From Onchidella celtica (Eukaryota; Mollusca; Gastropoda; Systellommatophora; Onchidiidae), in the NCBI GenBank assembly GCA_963931925.1, contig OZ007575.1, forward strand, positions 41,862,612 through 41,926,611: a DNA stretch of 64,000 nucleotides, in the 5' to 3' direction. A program made the position numbers and the translations under genes. The notes below the pieces were generated by a model. That model was not told the origin of the DNA. It saw only the letters and a program-made list of their open reading frames with translations, and did not search any database. The stretch's first letter is position 1, and the number at the start of each line of letters is the position of its first letter. Below are positions 9,903 to 19,416 of this stretch, one piece after another.

Positions 9903-11003
9903 ATGGCGGATCTCGTTGAGCTCATGAAAGTGGGTATGGAACTTGGCCTTGAAAGCGTAGAGCTACGTAGCTGGATTAAGGAGCAGCAGGCGGAATTGCG
10001 CGATGAGCGTGCTAAAGATAGAGAGCGAGAAAGAGAAGCTAGGGATAAGGAACAGGAGAGGGAGTTAAAGTTAAAGGAGATAGAGGCTAGGGATAAAGAG
10101 CATGAGAGAGAAGCTAGGGATAAAGAGCATGAGAGAGAAGCTAGGGATAAAGAGCATGAGAGAGAAGCTAGGGATAAGGAACAGGAGAGAGAGGCGCGAA
10201 TAAGAATCGCGGAATTGGAAATCAAGAGGAATGCGCCAACAGAAACAGTTGAGCGGCAGGGACAAAATAAAAGTGGTGTTCGGATTAAGCTGCCTACGTT
10301 CGACGACCGGAAGGACGATATAGACGCCTTCCTTTACAGGTTCGAACTAAATGCACAACTGCAATGGGGGGAGAATAAGAAGTTATGGTCCACGTACCTG
10401 GCGTCCTTATTGCAGGGTCGAGCGTTAACCTACTTTAAAGAGTTACAGCGCGAAGACGTGCATGATTACGATAAGCTGAAGTCTTTGCTGCTTCGCCGAT
10501 TTGCGCGTACGGAGGAATATTTCCGGGAGAAGTTTAGGCGAGCACGTGCGGATACCAGGGAGGACTTTGCTGCCTTCGTCGCCAGATTGACGGAGTATTT
10601 TACGAACTGGTTGGACTTGTCGCATGTTGGCACAGATTTTGTTAAATTGAAGGACCTAATGATCCGTGACCAGCTATACGCGTCGTGCCATAAGGATTTA
10701 GTGGCTTTTCTCAAAGAAAACGAACCCGCGGCGGTGCAGGAGGCGTCAAGGTTGGCGGAAGCATACCGTACGGCACATCCGTCCAAGCCAGTGGCGAGGG
10801 CGTACGTGCAGGATGCTGGTTACGTCGCCGTGGTTGAGGGGTCGCCGACAGGACATAGTAGAGACAGGTCGCGTCAGCGTGGTGGCTTTAAGGGGCAAGC
10901 CCCGGTCCCACGCAGGGGTATTGCCAATCACCGGCATATGGAGCCGGTAAGTTTGACCGAGCAGGAGGGCGAGATCGCGGTAATGGCCGAGGGCGTTTCG
11001 TAA
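9903..11003 (+). CDS. gag: E1 Gag polyprotein (SCAN-like capsid)
   Basis: A 366-codon structural protein that should assemble the virus-like particle. Residues about 25-107 form a very highly charged, probably helical region (Arg/Glu/Lys), part of it built from nine-residue tandem repeats. An LPTFDD motif near residue 128 opens the capsid region. Residues about 204-291, from EEYFREKF to EAYRTAH, resemble the SCAN-like C-terminal capsid domain seen in many gypsy Gags and vertebrate SCAN proteins. The stop at 11001 lies before the zinc knuckles, which are in the -1 frame. An open -1 frame overlaps from 10892. Either a frameshift signal or a one-base change separates Gag from nucleocapsid. The start is the first ATG after the leader and opens a clean frame. 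Confidence 0.9.
   Translation: MADLVELMKVGMELGLESVELRSWIKEQQAELRDERAKDREREREARDKEQERELKLKEIEARDKEHEREARDKEHEREARDKEHEREARDKEQEREARIRIAELEIKRNAPTETVERQGQNKSGVRIKLPTFDDRKDDIDAFLYRFELNAQLQWGENKKLWSTYLASLLQGRALTYFKELQREDVHDYDKLKSLLLRRFARTEEYFREKFRRARADTREDFAAFVARLTEYFTNWLDLSHVGTDFVKLKDLMIRDQLYASCHKDLVAFLKENEPAAVQEASRLAEAYRTAHPSKPVARAYVQDAGYVAVVEGSPTGHSRDRSRQRGGFKGQAPVPRRGIANHRHMEPVSLTEQEGEIAVMAEGVS
10038..10193 (+). repeat. 27-bp coding minisatellite inside E1 gag
   Basis: Tandem in-frame 27-bp units encode ARDKEHERE or close variants. Three perfect units (10086-10166) are followed by a variant unit, and a related one lies at 10038-10064. They lengthen the charged helix of Gag and are likely to vary in number between copies. 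Confidence 0.9.
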
Positions 11004-13288
11004 CCTTTGCCGATGATCGACGGCAGAGGGACTTTAGTTCCAGTCGCGATGGGTCACGGGGACCCAGGTCTTGCGGAGCACAGGGAGCGGAGTGTTGGAC
11101 TTGCGGACGCGTAGGGCATTTTTCTCGGGATTGTCGGGCCGCGAAATGTTGGAACTGCGGAAGAGCAGGTCACATCAGGGTTAATTGTCCTGCAAGAGGG
11201 ATAGCGGCGAACGTGGATGGCAATCATAGTAGCTCCACTCAATGTTCCCCTAGTAAGTTTCACCATGCAGCCGCGTGTGTTACATCGGACAACGCAGGCG
11301 GACAGTATTCTAAATGTCCCAGTTGTGAAAAATTATTATCTTCCGGTGTTTTGCCTTGTGGGAGAAAGATTCCCGTTATTAATTCATGTCATACAGGGGG
11401 TGGTCTTAGGGTTTATCCGGGGTTTGTTGGGGACGAACCGGTGTCGGTTTTGCGTGATACAGGATCTACCGTTGTGGGAGTGCATAGAGTCTGCATTCAC
11501 GAGTCACAGCTTACGGGTGAGACTGTCCCATGCATTCAATTTTCAGGGGCCATTGAAAAATTACCCATGGCAAAGATAGTGATTGATACAACTTTTCTTA
11601 GCGGGGAAGTCGAAGCAGTCGTTGGGGTTTTCCCAGGCGCCCAGCTCATCATTGGTAATGGATCTCGGGTAGTTTCCCCTTCTGAGGAGCATGTACAGGC
11701 ATGGGCACAATCTAAAGGTATTGACTTTTGTGCCGCAGTCGAGACACGTCGACAAGTAGCTGATAAGGGTAAAGTTAGACCTTTGGCAACGCCAGCGGTC
11801 AACCTTGATATCACGCCAGAGCGCTTGGCGAGATTACAAAAGGAGGATCCATCATTGAGTCCATGTTTTGGGGAAGCGCGAACTGAGAAAACGAGGAAAT
11901 ATAAGAACGGTCCATCTTCCTTTCTTATCCAGGGGGGCATTCTGTTCCGTAAATATGCCACAGTGGCTTCCGTTCTAAAGCAGGTCGTTGTGCCAGCGTT
12001 GCTAATTGCAACAGTATTGCGGTTGGCCCATGATGTCCCATTAGCGGGTCATATGGGAATAGCTAGAACCAAGGAGAGAGTCCTTAAGAATTTTTATTGG
12101 CCATCAATCCACAGAGATGTACGGTTGTACTGTAAGACGTGCAGTGCGTGCCAAAAGACGACGCACACGGGTCGTACACCCCAGGCTCCTCTTCAAAATA
12201 TCCCCACGGTTTCGGAGCCTTTTAAGAAGGTTTCGATTGAACTTGTTGGCCCCATTCACCCAGCTACTGATAGGGGGAATCGGTTTTTTTTAACGGTCAT
12301 TTGTAATGCTACGAGATGGCCAGAGGCGGTTCCTCTTCGTACCGTAACGTCAGAAGCAGTCGCGGAAGCGTTGTTTCGAATCTTCGTTAGAGTAGGAATA
12401 CCGGAACAGATTTTGTCTGATAGGGGCGCGCAGTTTACGTCGGATATGATGAGGGAATTCTTTCGCTTATTTAGCATACAGCCCATCACTACCACCCCAT
12501 ATCATCCACAGGCTAATGGCATGTGCGAGAGACTAAACTCGACGCTAAAGTCGATGTTGCGTAAGGTAGCTGCTGATCGCCCTAAAGATTGGGATAGATA
12601 TATCCCTGCAGTATTATTCGCGTATAGGGAGGTATGTCAGGAGTCAACAGGATTCTCTCCGTTTGAGATGTTGTATGGTCGTAGTCCTAGGGGTCCAACT
12701 GATGTTCTTCGGGACATGATGACGTCGCCATCATCGGGAGACGATGAGCAAGTTTCAGTGTTTCAGTACCTTGTTGATTTAAGAGAGAGATTATCTTCAG
12801 CGCCCACTATTGCGGAAGAAGCTTCTAGTGTCGCTTCAAAAAGAGCAAAAACCTATAATGATAGAGGGTCCAAACTGCGAATTTTTAAGCCAGGAGACAA
12901 GGTTTTGTTATTATTGCCTACGGATCATAATAAGTTATTAATGACATGGAAAGGTCCGTATACTATTGAGCGAGTCGTTTCGAAGGTAGATTATGCTATT
13001 CAGATTGATGGATCAGTTAAGGTTTTCCATGTTAATATGCTGCAGAGATTTTATGAGAGACCAGAGTATCTGTGTGCTCAGACGAAACCAAAGGAGAGTG
13101 TCTTCTCTATTGCTTGTACGGGGGTCGTAGACCAGTCAGACAGTGACGTGAACGACACTGAGGTACAGGAAGAGGTACAAATTCAATTGCCGGAGTTAAC
13201 TCCGACACAAGGTTACAGGGACGTAAAATTTAGCCCTGACCTTACGAGTTCACAGAGTAGGGAACTTCAGACTTACAGTAATTTTTAA
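10892..13288 (+). CDS. pol: E1 nucleocapsid-protease-integrase reading frame
   Basis: This frame opens at 10892, in -1 relation to gag, and has no obvious start of its own. It carries two CCHC zinc knuckles (about 11096-11190: CWTCGRVGHFSRDC, CWNCGRAGHIRVNC), a retroviral-type protease motif LRDTGST (about 11453) with a later LIIGN, then a full integrase. The integrase has an HHCC zinc domain (H near 12030 and 12050, CKTCSAC near 12130), a core with SDRG (D at 12419) and CERLNS (E at 12527) spaced D-35-E, and a C-terminal domain with LLTWKGP-like MTWKGPY. The first catalytic position reads IELVGP (codon 12239), Glu instead of Asp. It ends just after the integrase tail, at the RT deletion junction. 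Zinc knuckles package RNA, protease processes the polyprotein and integrase inserts cDNA. Confidence 0.9.
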   Translation, partial: GASPGPTQGYCQSPAYGAGKFDRAGGRDRGNGRGRFVTFADDRRQRDFSSSRDGSRGPRSCGAQGAECWTCGRVGHFSRDCRAAKCWNCGRAGHIRVNCPARGIAANVDGNHSSSTQCSPSKFHHAAACVTSDNAGGQYSKCPSCEKLLSSGVLPCGRKIPVINSCHTGGGLRVYPGFVGDEPVSVLRDTGSTVVGVHRVCIHESQLTGETVPCIQFSGAIEKLPMAKIVIDTTFLSGEVEAVVGVFPGAQLIIGNGSRVVSPSEEHVQAWAQSKGIDFCAAVETRRQVADKGKVRPLATPAVNLDITPERLARLQKEDPSLSPCFGEARTEKTRKYKNGPSSFLIQGGILFRKYATVASVLKQVVVPALLIATVLRLAHDVPLAGHMGIARTKERVLKNFYWPSIHRDVRLYCKTCSACQKTTHTGRTPQAPLQNIPTVSEPFKKVSIELVGPIHPATDRGNRFFLTVICNATRWPEAVPLRTVTSEAVAEALFRIFVRVGIPEQILSDRGAQFTSDMMREFFRLFSIQPITTTPYHPQANGMCERLNSTLKSMLRKVAADRPKDWDRYIPAVLFAYREVCQESTGFSPFEMLYGRSPRGPTDVLRDMMTSPSSGDDEQVSVFQYLVDLRERLSSAPTIAEEASSVASKRAKTYNDRGSKLRIFKPGDKVLLLLPTDHNKLLMTWKGPYTIERVVSKVDYAIQIDGSVKVFHVNMLQRFYERPEYLCAQTKPKESVFSIACTGVVDQSDSDVNDTEVQEEVQIQLPELTPTQGYRDVKFSPDLTSSQSRELQTYSNF

Positions 13289-14018
13289 ACGATTGCCTCA
13301 TTTTGGGTTAACTGCTAAACCCGCAAAGATGGATTTGGCATGTCCAGAAATAGTATTCATAGGACATCTCGTGGGTAGAGGTATTCAGAGACCTGAAATA
13401 ACAAAAATTGAGAAATTAGTAGGGTTACAAATCCCTAAGACAAAGAAACAAGTGAGAAGCTTAGTGGGAATTTTAAATTATTACAGGAAGTTCATTCCTA
13501 ACTTTTCCTCCTTGTCATCTCCTCTTACTGACCTTACTAAGAGGGGACAGCCCGATAAGGTCCAGTGGACGTCTGTTTGTCAGACAGCATTTGATAAATT
13601 GGTGACAGCATTATCATCGTCTCCCATTCTGATATTGCCAGATTTTCGATCTAAATTTATCCTCAGAACAGATGCATCGGACTCTGGTATCGGCGCTTGT
13701 CTTCTACAGGAGAAGAACGAATGTTTCCATCCTGTATGTTATGTCAGTCGAAAGTTATTGCAGAGAGAAAGGAAGTATTCTGTAATAGAGAGGGAGTGTC
13801 TTGCCATTGTGTGGTCCGTCCAAAAATTAGGACGTTATCTGATGGGACGAGAATTCTACATCCAGACAGACCACAAGCCACTAACGTTTTTGTCTAAGAA
13901 TCGTTCATCCAGCCCTCTCTTATCTAGATGGGCATTGGCTTTACAGACGTATACGTTCGTCATTCAACCGATTCCAGGAACCAGCAATCATATCGCCGAC
14001 TACCTTAGTCGAGCCTAG
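13272..14018 (+). pseudogene. pol: E1 truncated reverse transcriptase-RNase H
   Basis: Only the last part of reverse transcriptase survives: GLTAKPAKM, the IVFIGHLVGRG connection motif, and the KKQVRSLVGILNYYRKFIPN thumb-like segment. A complete gypsy RNase H follows, with RTDASDSGIGACL, ERECLAIVW, TDHKPLTF and HIADYLSRA containing the expected acidic residues. The fingers and palm, including the YxDD box, are absent. By comparison with element E2, roughly 200 codons have been lost at about 13280. The frame is also shifted relative to the upstream integrase frame, with a stop at 13286-13288. The enzyme cannot polymerise. RNase H itself looks intact. Confidence 0.9.
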
Positions 14019-14442
14019 GTGAAGATTTCAGTGGCTTACACATCGGGGGACAGGAACATTCGGCAGACAGAACAACGAAGAGTCGCCGATTGTGCACAAT
14101 TGGAAACGTATGTCACCAGAAATTGGGAAACATATGAACATTGACAGTGATCTGTGTGAACGAGTCGTCGATCTTAAAACATTGACATTATAAATATTAT
14201 ATGAAGAATGGTTGATAGGTTGATTGATTTTGATTCTGTATTAGGTATTATGTTTTAGTTAGGTATTGATGATGTGATACATATATGCATAGTGCAGGGC
14301 AAATTGATCGCCATATTTTTCCCTGATTTCGGTATCATATGTGCTATGGACATTAGTGGGTCATATTTATGTAAATATTGCTCACGCTCACTCGTCGACA
14401 ATTATCTTGATGCGATTTGAAATTAATTGCATTAATTTTTTT
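14019..14442 (+). other. E1 3' untranslated region
   Basis: About 420 bases between the RNase H stop codon and the polypurine tract. No ORF of interest is seen. Confidence 0.7.
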
Positions 14443-14456
14443 GGGGTGGGGGATGA
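14443..14456 (+). other. E1 polypurine tract
   Basis: GGGGTGGGGGATGA directly precedes the 3' LTR, the expected position of the plus-strand primer. Confidence 0.75.
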
Positions 14457-15531
14457 TGTCACGAGCGAGTGAGCGGGGGTCAGTGAGTGCGGGGAAGGGA
14501 AGTGAAGCGTGCATGTTGTGAGTGAAGTTGAGGCGTAGTAGAGGCAAAATCTGAATAGTCAGATCACTGCAAGTTAAGAGTCCAAGGGGATAGACGTGAG
14601 AGAGCAGACGGGAGATTGTGTGTTTTCCAGTGATGACTGGTAGGTTGAACTATGATTGATAATTATGATGATTGATGTACTATGTTCTCCTATGACCATG
14701 ATGTAAATAACTTATATGTGAGGAATGTGAAAGTCATTGATTACTGTGTATAGAGATGGGCGCAATGAGCGATAGATGTAAGTTCGGATCATGGATTCGT
14801 AGCGAGTCTGAGTGCTGTGTGGTACGGTAGAGGTGTGTTACCGTAAGAGGTGTGGTGAGTGAAAGGTGGACTATTGTGTGTACGCTTGATAGTTCGTAAT
14901 GAGTGGTGAAGTGGATAGTAATTGTATGGTGTTATAGAAATGTAATGTTATTCTTATAGGTGCCGGGGTCGGGCAGAGAAGCCACCCGCGGTGAGCGGAC
15001 TTGTGCCGGGGTTGGGCCGAAGGCTACCCACAGGCCTGCCTGAGTGAAGCTGTCGCTCAGGACAGCGGGAGCACATGAGTCGTGGCAGTCTGGCCACAGA
15101 CAGGGACGTTGTTATTGTCCTTGTTGTTATTAAGATGTTAATGTGCTATTGAGATACTAATGTGCTATTGATATACTAATGTGCTATTAAGACATCCAGG
15201 AAAGATTGAGATACGGAGATTAGGTTGAGCAGGAGCCAATAAGAGAGGCCAGCAAGTAATATATATATGGATGTGAGGCTGAGGCCAGAGCATAGTTAGA
15301 AAGTAACTATCGGGTTGTGGACCCGGAGAAGAATGAATGTGGGGAATGCTGACCATTGAATGGTATTTGAATTGAGTTAATGTAATGTGTGTAATTGCAT
15401 AGATATCTTATTTTTATATATATTAAATGTGTGAGTCTGTTTGGTTGTTCTGTTAAGTGTTATACTTGTTCGTTCGTGATTTTTGTTGTCCTGTCATAAT
15501 TATTACATCTCCCAGTCTGGGATTTGTGACA
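14457..15531 (+). repeat. E1 3' LTR
   Basis: A 1,075-bp LTR, identical to the 5' LTR for its first 554 bases and then slightly diverged. It ends GTGACA and is followed by AAAGA, the second copy of the target-site duplication. Confidence 0.95.
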
Positions 15532-15543
15532 AAAGATATTAAA

Positions 15544-15570
<27 letters not shown>
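15544..15570. repeat. (CA)n microsatellite
   Basis: A short CA dinucleotide run eight bases beyond the target-site duplication of E1. E1 therefore inserted beside a microsatellite. Confidence 0.95.
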
Positions 15571-15574
<4 letters not shown>

Positions 15575-17085
15575 AACAAAACGTTATTTAATCTATAATG
15601 TCCTGTGTGTGTGTGTGTGCAGGGCTCTATTCTAAGAGGATCACTGCTCTAGGCATTTGCACCTCAGTTTTTCTTGTTCTTGTTCTTTTCTTGTTGTTTT
15701 TTTGTTTCTTTGTTGTTGTTGCTGTCATCTCTCTGGCTTTCATAGCCCTCAAAAGGGCTCTCATTTGGGTTCCTCTGTTCTGTTATTGATCTTGTTCCTT
15801 TTCTTTCTTCCTTGCCGGCTAGCCCTCAGAAGGGCCATAAGTAAGCATGCCAACTGTCTCAGTTTTTTTGGAAAAAAGTTATATTTACGATGTAGATTCA
15901 TAAAATATCAATGTATGTGATAAAAATGTTTAGATGTTAATAGAAGCACCCGTGTGCCAACTTTGAGGTATTCTATAAATCTGATCTAGGAAATGAATTT
16001 ATTGGATGCTGTTTATTTTGTAAGACTGTAATAAGGCGTGTCCTCTTTATGTATTAATCCACATTTTATTTCTGAAAAGAGGAAGACTTTGTCTATAGAA
16101 AAGTGTGCTTTGCTTACATGAATACTGATATGCTACAAACCGACTGTCTTAGGATTGGCTCTAACCAATGGACCGTACGCGAAGACTCACTGAAAGTCAA
16201 TGTCGCAACGTCACCATCAAACTAGCTGGCCGATTTTAATCTGTTGGTGAGCCCCCAGGCTAATGTGCACGCAGTTTTTTAAACTTCATACGATTTCGCC
16301 CGGACGAAGTGGCTACAAATGGACTGTCTTCAGATTACATAAAAGAACATAACTCGGCAGAAACATTTCCCATTGCGCTCACCTAATTGCCGTCTTTAAT
16401 GTAGGCAATAAAATTATTAATTATTCGCCGAGACTGCTGGCAGACATTTTTCTTATTCCAGAAAGTATGTCGCATATTATTGTGGCTGCTCTGCTTTTTA
16501 AATTTTATTCTTTTGTAGTTATTCTAATTAACTGTGTACATTTTTTTTTTAAAATGAGCTCGATGTAATGTCAATAAAAATGGGAGGGCGGGGTCACTTT
16601 TCAGTTTTGACCATCTCACTCAAATGCCTGCGTAATCCATCTTAAAATGTCAGTCACCATCCCCTGTTTCATCACATTTCTAGATTATCCAAGAGCAACA
16701 GAATAATACACACGAAAGCCAACAGAGAAAGATACACAAGATTCGCCTCAACAGGACCTTATTGCTGGATGTGTCCGGTCGTTCACAAGGTTCCTTACCA
16801 TGTTACTTCGTGTAATGTGAGTGTTACTGAATTTATTGAGTTACGGTGTGTTCATGTAATGATGTGTAAAGTGTGTGTACCGTGTATATGTTTTTAAACG
16901 CCCTGTGAACGAGAAACTCCCTCATGGGATAATGAAATGATTCTGTCCTCATCTTATCTTTTTTTTTTTTTTTACAGAAGAATATACTTTCCAGCTTGTC
17001 TTTCCTTCACTGGCGATCGTTTTGCCTGTCACACAGCGACTTTAATAATATGCTTATTTTTCACTGCATTGTTTGAACAGAAGAG
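15571..17085. other. No gene; contains right copy of diverged repeat
   Basis: No ORF with recognisable domains. The part at 16140-16330 pairs with 7300-7490 across element E1. A T-run occurs at about 16962-16975. The rest is unassigned. Confidence 0.5.
16140..16330 (+). repeat. Diverged repeat, right copy (downstream of element E1)
   Basis: Same orientation as 7300-7490, with the same succession of blocks (CTCACTGAAA, ACGCAG plus T-run, GATTTCGCCC, ACGAA). Identity looks moderate, so the duplication is older than the E1 insertion. Confidence 0.5.
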
Positions 17086-17089
17086 CGAT

Positions 17090-17705
17090 TGGTGTGACAA
17101 GGTGGTCTGGAGGTAAGGTGCTCGCCTCTCATGCCAAGGGTACCTGGTTCAAAATCCGGCCCATGCAGGCATGTTGGAAATTCACGAAATATCATAAAAA
17201 CCACAGAAAAACTGTGGGGTCGCAGCAGGGCTAGAAGCAAAGTCAAAATTGGGCAAAAGGAAAAGGTTGTATGTCGTTTGGGTTTTATTTATCACGCGGG
17301 GTTTTGCAGGCATGTTGGAAGTTTGGGATTTTTCTCATATTTTCGTGTCCCTGATCCTATTGAGGGGTAGGATCGAATATCTAGTCTTCTCGGATAAGGA
17401 CGAAAAATTTGGAGAGCCCGTGTGCACGTTGCGCACGTTAAATATACCTTGGCAGTCGGAAATCGTAAAGAGCAGGGCGAACAGGCCGCTGCCCCGGAAA
17501 AAATCAAACAAAATTCATCCACCCCTTCCCCCTCATCTCTTCATCCTCCTCCCCCCCCCCCCAAAAAAAAAAACACCGCCGCCCAGCGCTGCACTGTGGC
17601 GTCGACGTGCCTGCTCCAGTTGTAACTGGGTGCCACGACACAAACGCAAATTTCCTAAATGGGATCGAAGTAGTTTGCAAATGCAAATACAAATAATAGG
17701 AACGG
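17090..17705 (+). mobile_element. tRNA-headed SINE, longest copy, with an internal insertion
   Basis: The head (about 17095-17160) looks tRNA-derived: GTGGTCTGGAGG resembles an A box and GGTTCAAAATCC a B box. It leads to a body found in two other copies (TCTTCTCGGATAAGGACGAA, GTGCACGTTGCGCACGTTAA). A 3' domain follows (GCGCTGCACTGTGGCG, CTGCTCCAGTTGTAACTG), and the tail is an ACAAAT-like repeat. A 15-bp direct repeat, GCAGGCATGTTGGAA, occurs at 17165-17179 and 17306-17320 and brackets about 126 bp of extra DNA. It looks like a target-site duplication. The SINE would be transcribed by RNA polymerase III and needs a LINE in trans. Confidence 0.7.
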
Positions 17706-19135
17706 CCAGCTGAAAACAAGATACAATGTACCCCTTAATGTTTCACATACATTAAATAAAAAATGTTATTATGGTATTGTCTGCTACCTTTTCCCACCCT
17801 CCCTACTGTAATTTATCATCCCCAAGCTCGCTATGTCATGTGAAGAAACAACATTAAATCAGTAAAAAAAACAAAATAAAACATTGTCGAGTTGAACAAA
17901 GTAAAAACCGAGTTCACCAACCGGTTGATGTGTACAGTTTACACTATGCTTCTTTCAAATATCCATACCCATTGCACTATTCGCTATAAACGAACCATGC
18001 ACATCACTTTCAAAAACAATTTTGAATGATTAAATAGTTATGATTAGCCGCTCAACTCCAGCAGTCTTGGACCCTTTTGCCTGACAAATGACTCGAAATG
18101 AAACAGAGAAATCCCATACAAACAAAAAACGTATTTTGAAAATTTCACCAGCGTAATCAAAATTGAGGTGGAACTATAGTGCAATAAAACTTACACGGAA
18201 CTATTTAATTCCACTTGTGAAATTTAAATTAATGAAGCTCTAATTACCAAACAGAAATAAAGTACCTAAATAGACGGTGAAAGGCACAAAGTAGCCAGTA
18301 TCGTGCCGACGCGCCGTAAAACCCGAGCTCGGACTCAAACCTGGAACCAATCAGATTCTGAATCTCTTAACCCAGTGATTTTACACCCATTTCACCGGTC
18401 CTATTGCATAAATTATAATCTATCTACACTTAGGAATGAAATGCTTGGGCGGACAGAATTTACAGCATGAATGCATTATATCCGTGTACTGACACCCCTT
18501 TAACTAAATTTTATGGCCTTCTAAGACAAGGCAAGCAACTCTGTATTCCTACATCCCCACACAATGCTTGGTTGTCTTTGCCGCCATCCTGCTTTGTTTT
18601 TACGACACTCGCTTAATTGCAGTATAAATAGAAGCATTCACTATCAAATCTTGTAGATGATTCTTATGAATTCCACCAGAACACAATTATCTCGGCATAA
18701 TAGGAAACGCTTACCCGAGGTGCTTCCTGACACATACTATGCTAAATGAAGTGTTGAATCAATTCACCAAGACATTTCTAAGCAAACACCAGCTGATACA
18801 ACAAGAAAGACATTTTTATCAGCTCTATTTGGTTTCAAGTTACCATTATTTGGGGGATTATAACTTACGCAAGGATTCTCTGTCATAAAGGCGGACTATT
18901 TCGTGGCCTCCTTTTTATTGGTAGTATACAGATCCGATTGTGAGTTTTTGTAGAGTTTGAGATGCGCAAATGAACCGAATTTCTACAAAGTAACAAAAAA
19001 AAAAAAACACCCACGGAAACGTGCTGATGAAGTAAAGCTGATATAAGCGTGGAAACATATCGTAAAACTAAGTAAGACTTCCAGAAAATCTCTAAGTGAT
19101 ATCATAGAAAGGTAAATACATCGCTGGCGACAACA
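17706..19135. other. No gene recognised; candidate upstream region of host exon
   Basis: A/T-rich sequence without coding signal. It includes the motif TATCGTGCCGACGCGCCGT at about 18299, which recurs near 34750 and 40973. A short repeat at about 18725-18810 is the inverse of 5885-5965. Confidence 0.45.
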
Positions 19136-19416
19136 ATGACGAAGAGCAATCATTTGTTCACCATCACACCACCTGGTCACTCAGACATTCCCGACTCCAG
19201 CGAGCCAGCATCTCCAAAAGGCAGCATTCTGAAGACAGTGACCTCTAGCAATGGACGCATCAGTACAAACCCTAATTGGAAGTCCCCTAGTGAGAATGGA
19301 CCGTTTGATGGCAATGACGTGTTACAAGCGAAGAAAAAAGTGCGTCACAGCATCATCTCCATGGACTCCACTTTCGACCCTTCTGAATTGGAGCTGCCTC
19401 TCCCGAAGAGAGTGAG
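19136..19416 (+). CDS. Candidate host exon, product unrecognised
   Basis: An open frame of about 94 codons starts at an ATG in good context (AACAATGA) and ends at a consensus splice donor, GAG then GTGAGT, at 19417. The frame would otherwise stop two bases later, as expected for an exon boundary. The peptide is hydrophilic and Ser/Pro-rich, with several Ser-Pro or Thr-Pro sites (ITPPG, PASPKGS, KSPSE). It has two basic clusters (QAKKKVRHS near residue 70, LPKRVR at the end) and an acidic stretch between them. This composition suits a regulated nuclear protein, but I cannot name a family. It could be a first coding exon or an internal exon whose acceptor I cannot place. No neighbouring exon was found in the window. 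Confidence 0.5.

Larger units (their letters stand above)
7852..15531 (+). mobile_element. E1: complete Ty3/gypsy LTR retrotransposon, Gmr1-like order
   Basis: This 7,680-bp element is bounded by LTRs that start TGTCACGAG and end TTTGTGACA. It is flanked by the 5-bp duplication AAAGA (7847-7851 and 15532-15536). In order it holds a 5' LTR, tRNA-Pro-like primer site, leader, gag, two zinc knuckles, protease, integrase, the C-terminal part of reverse transcriptase, RNase H, a polypurine tract and a 3' LTR. Integrase lies upstream of reverse transcriptase, the reverse of ordinary gypsy elements and the order known from Gmr1-like elements. The reverse transcriptase catalytic core is deleted, so the copy cannot be autonomous. 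Confidence 0.95.
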
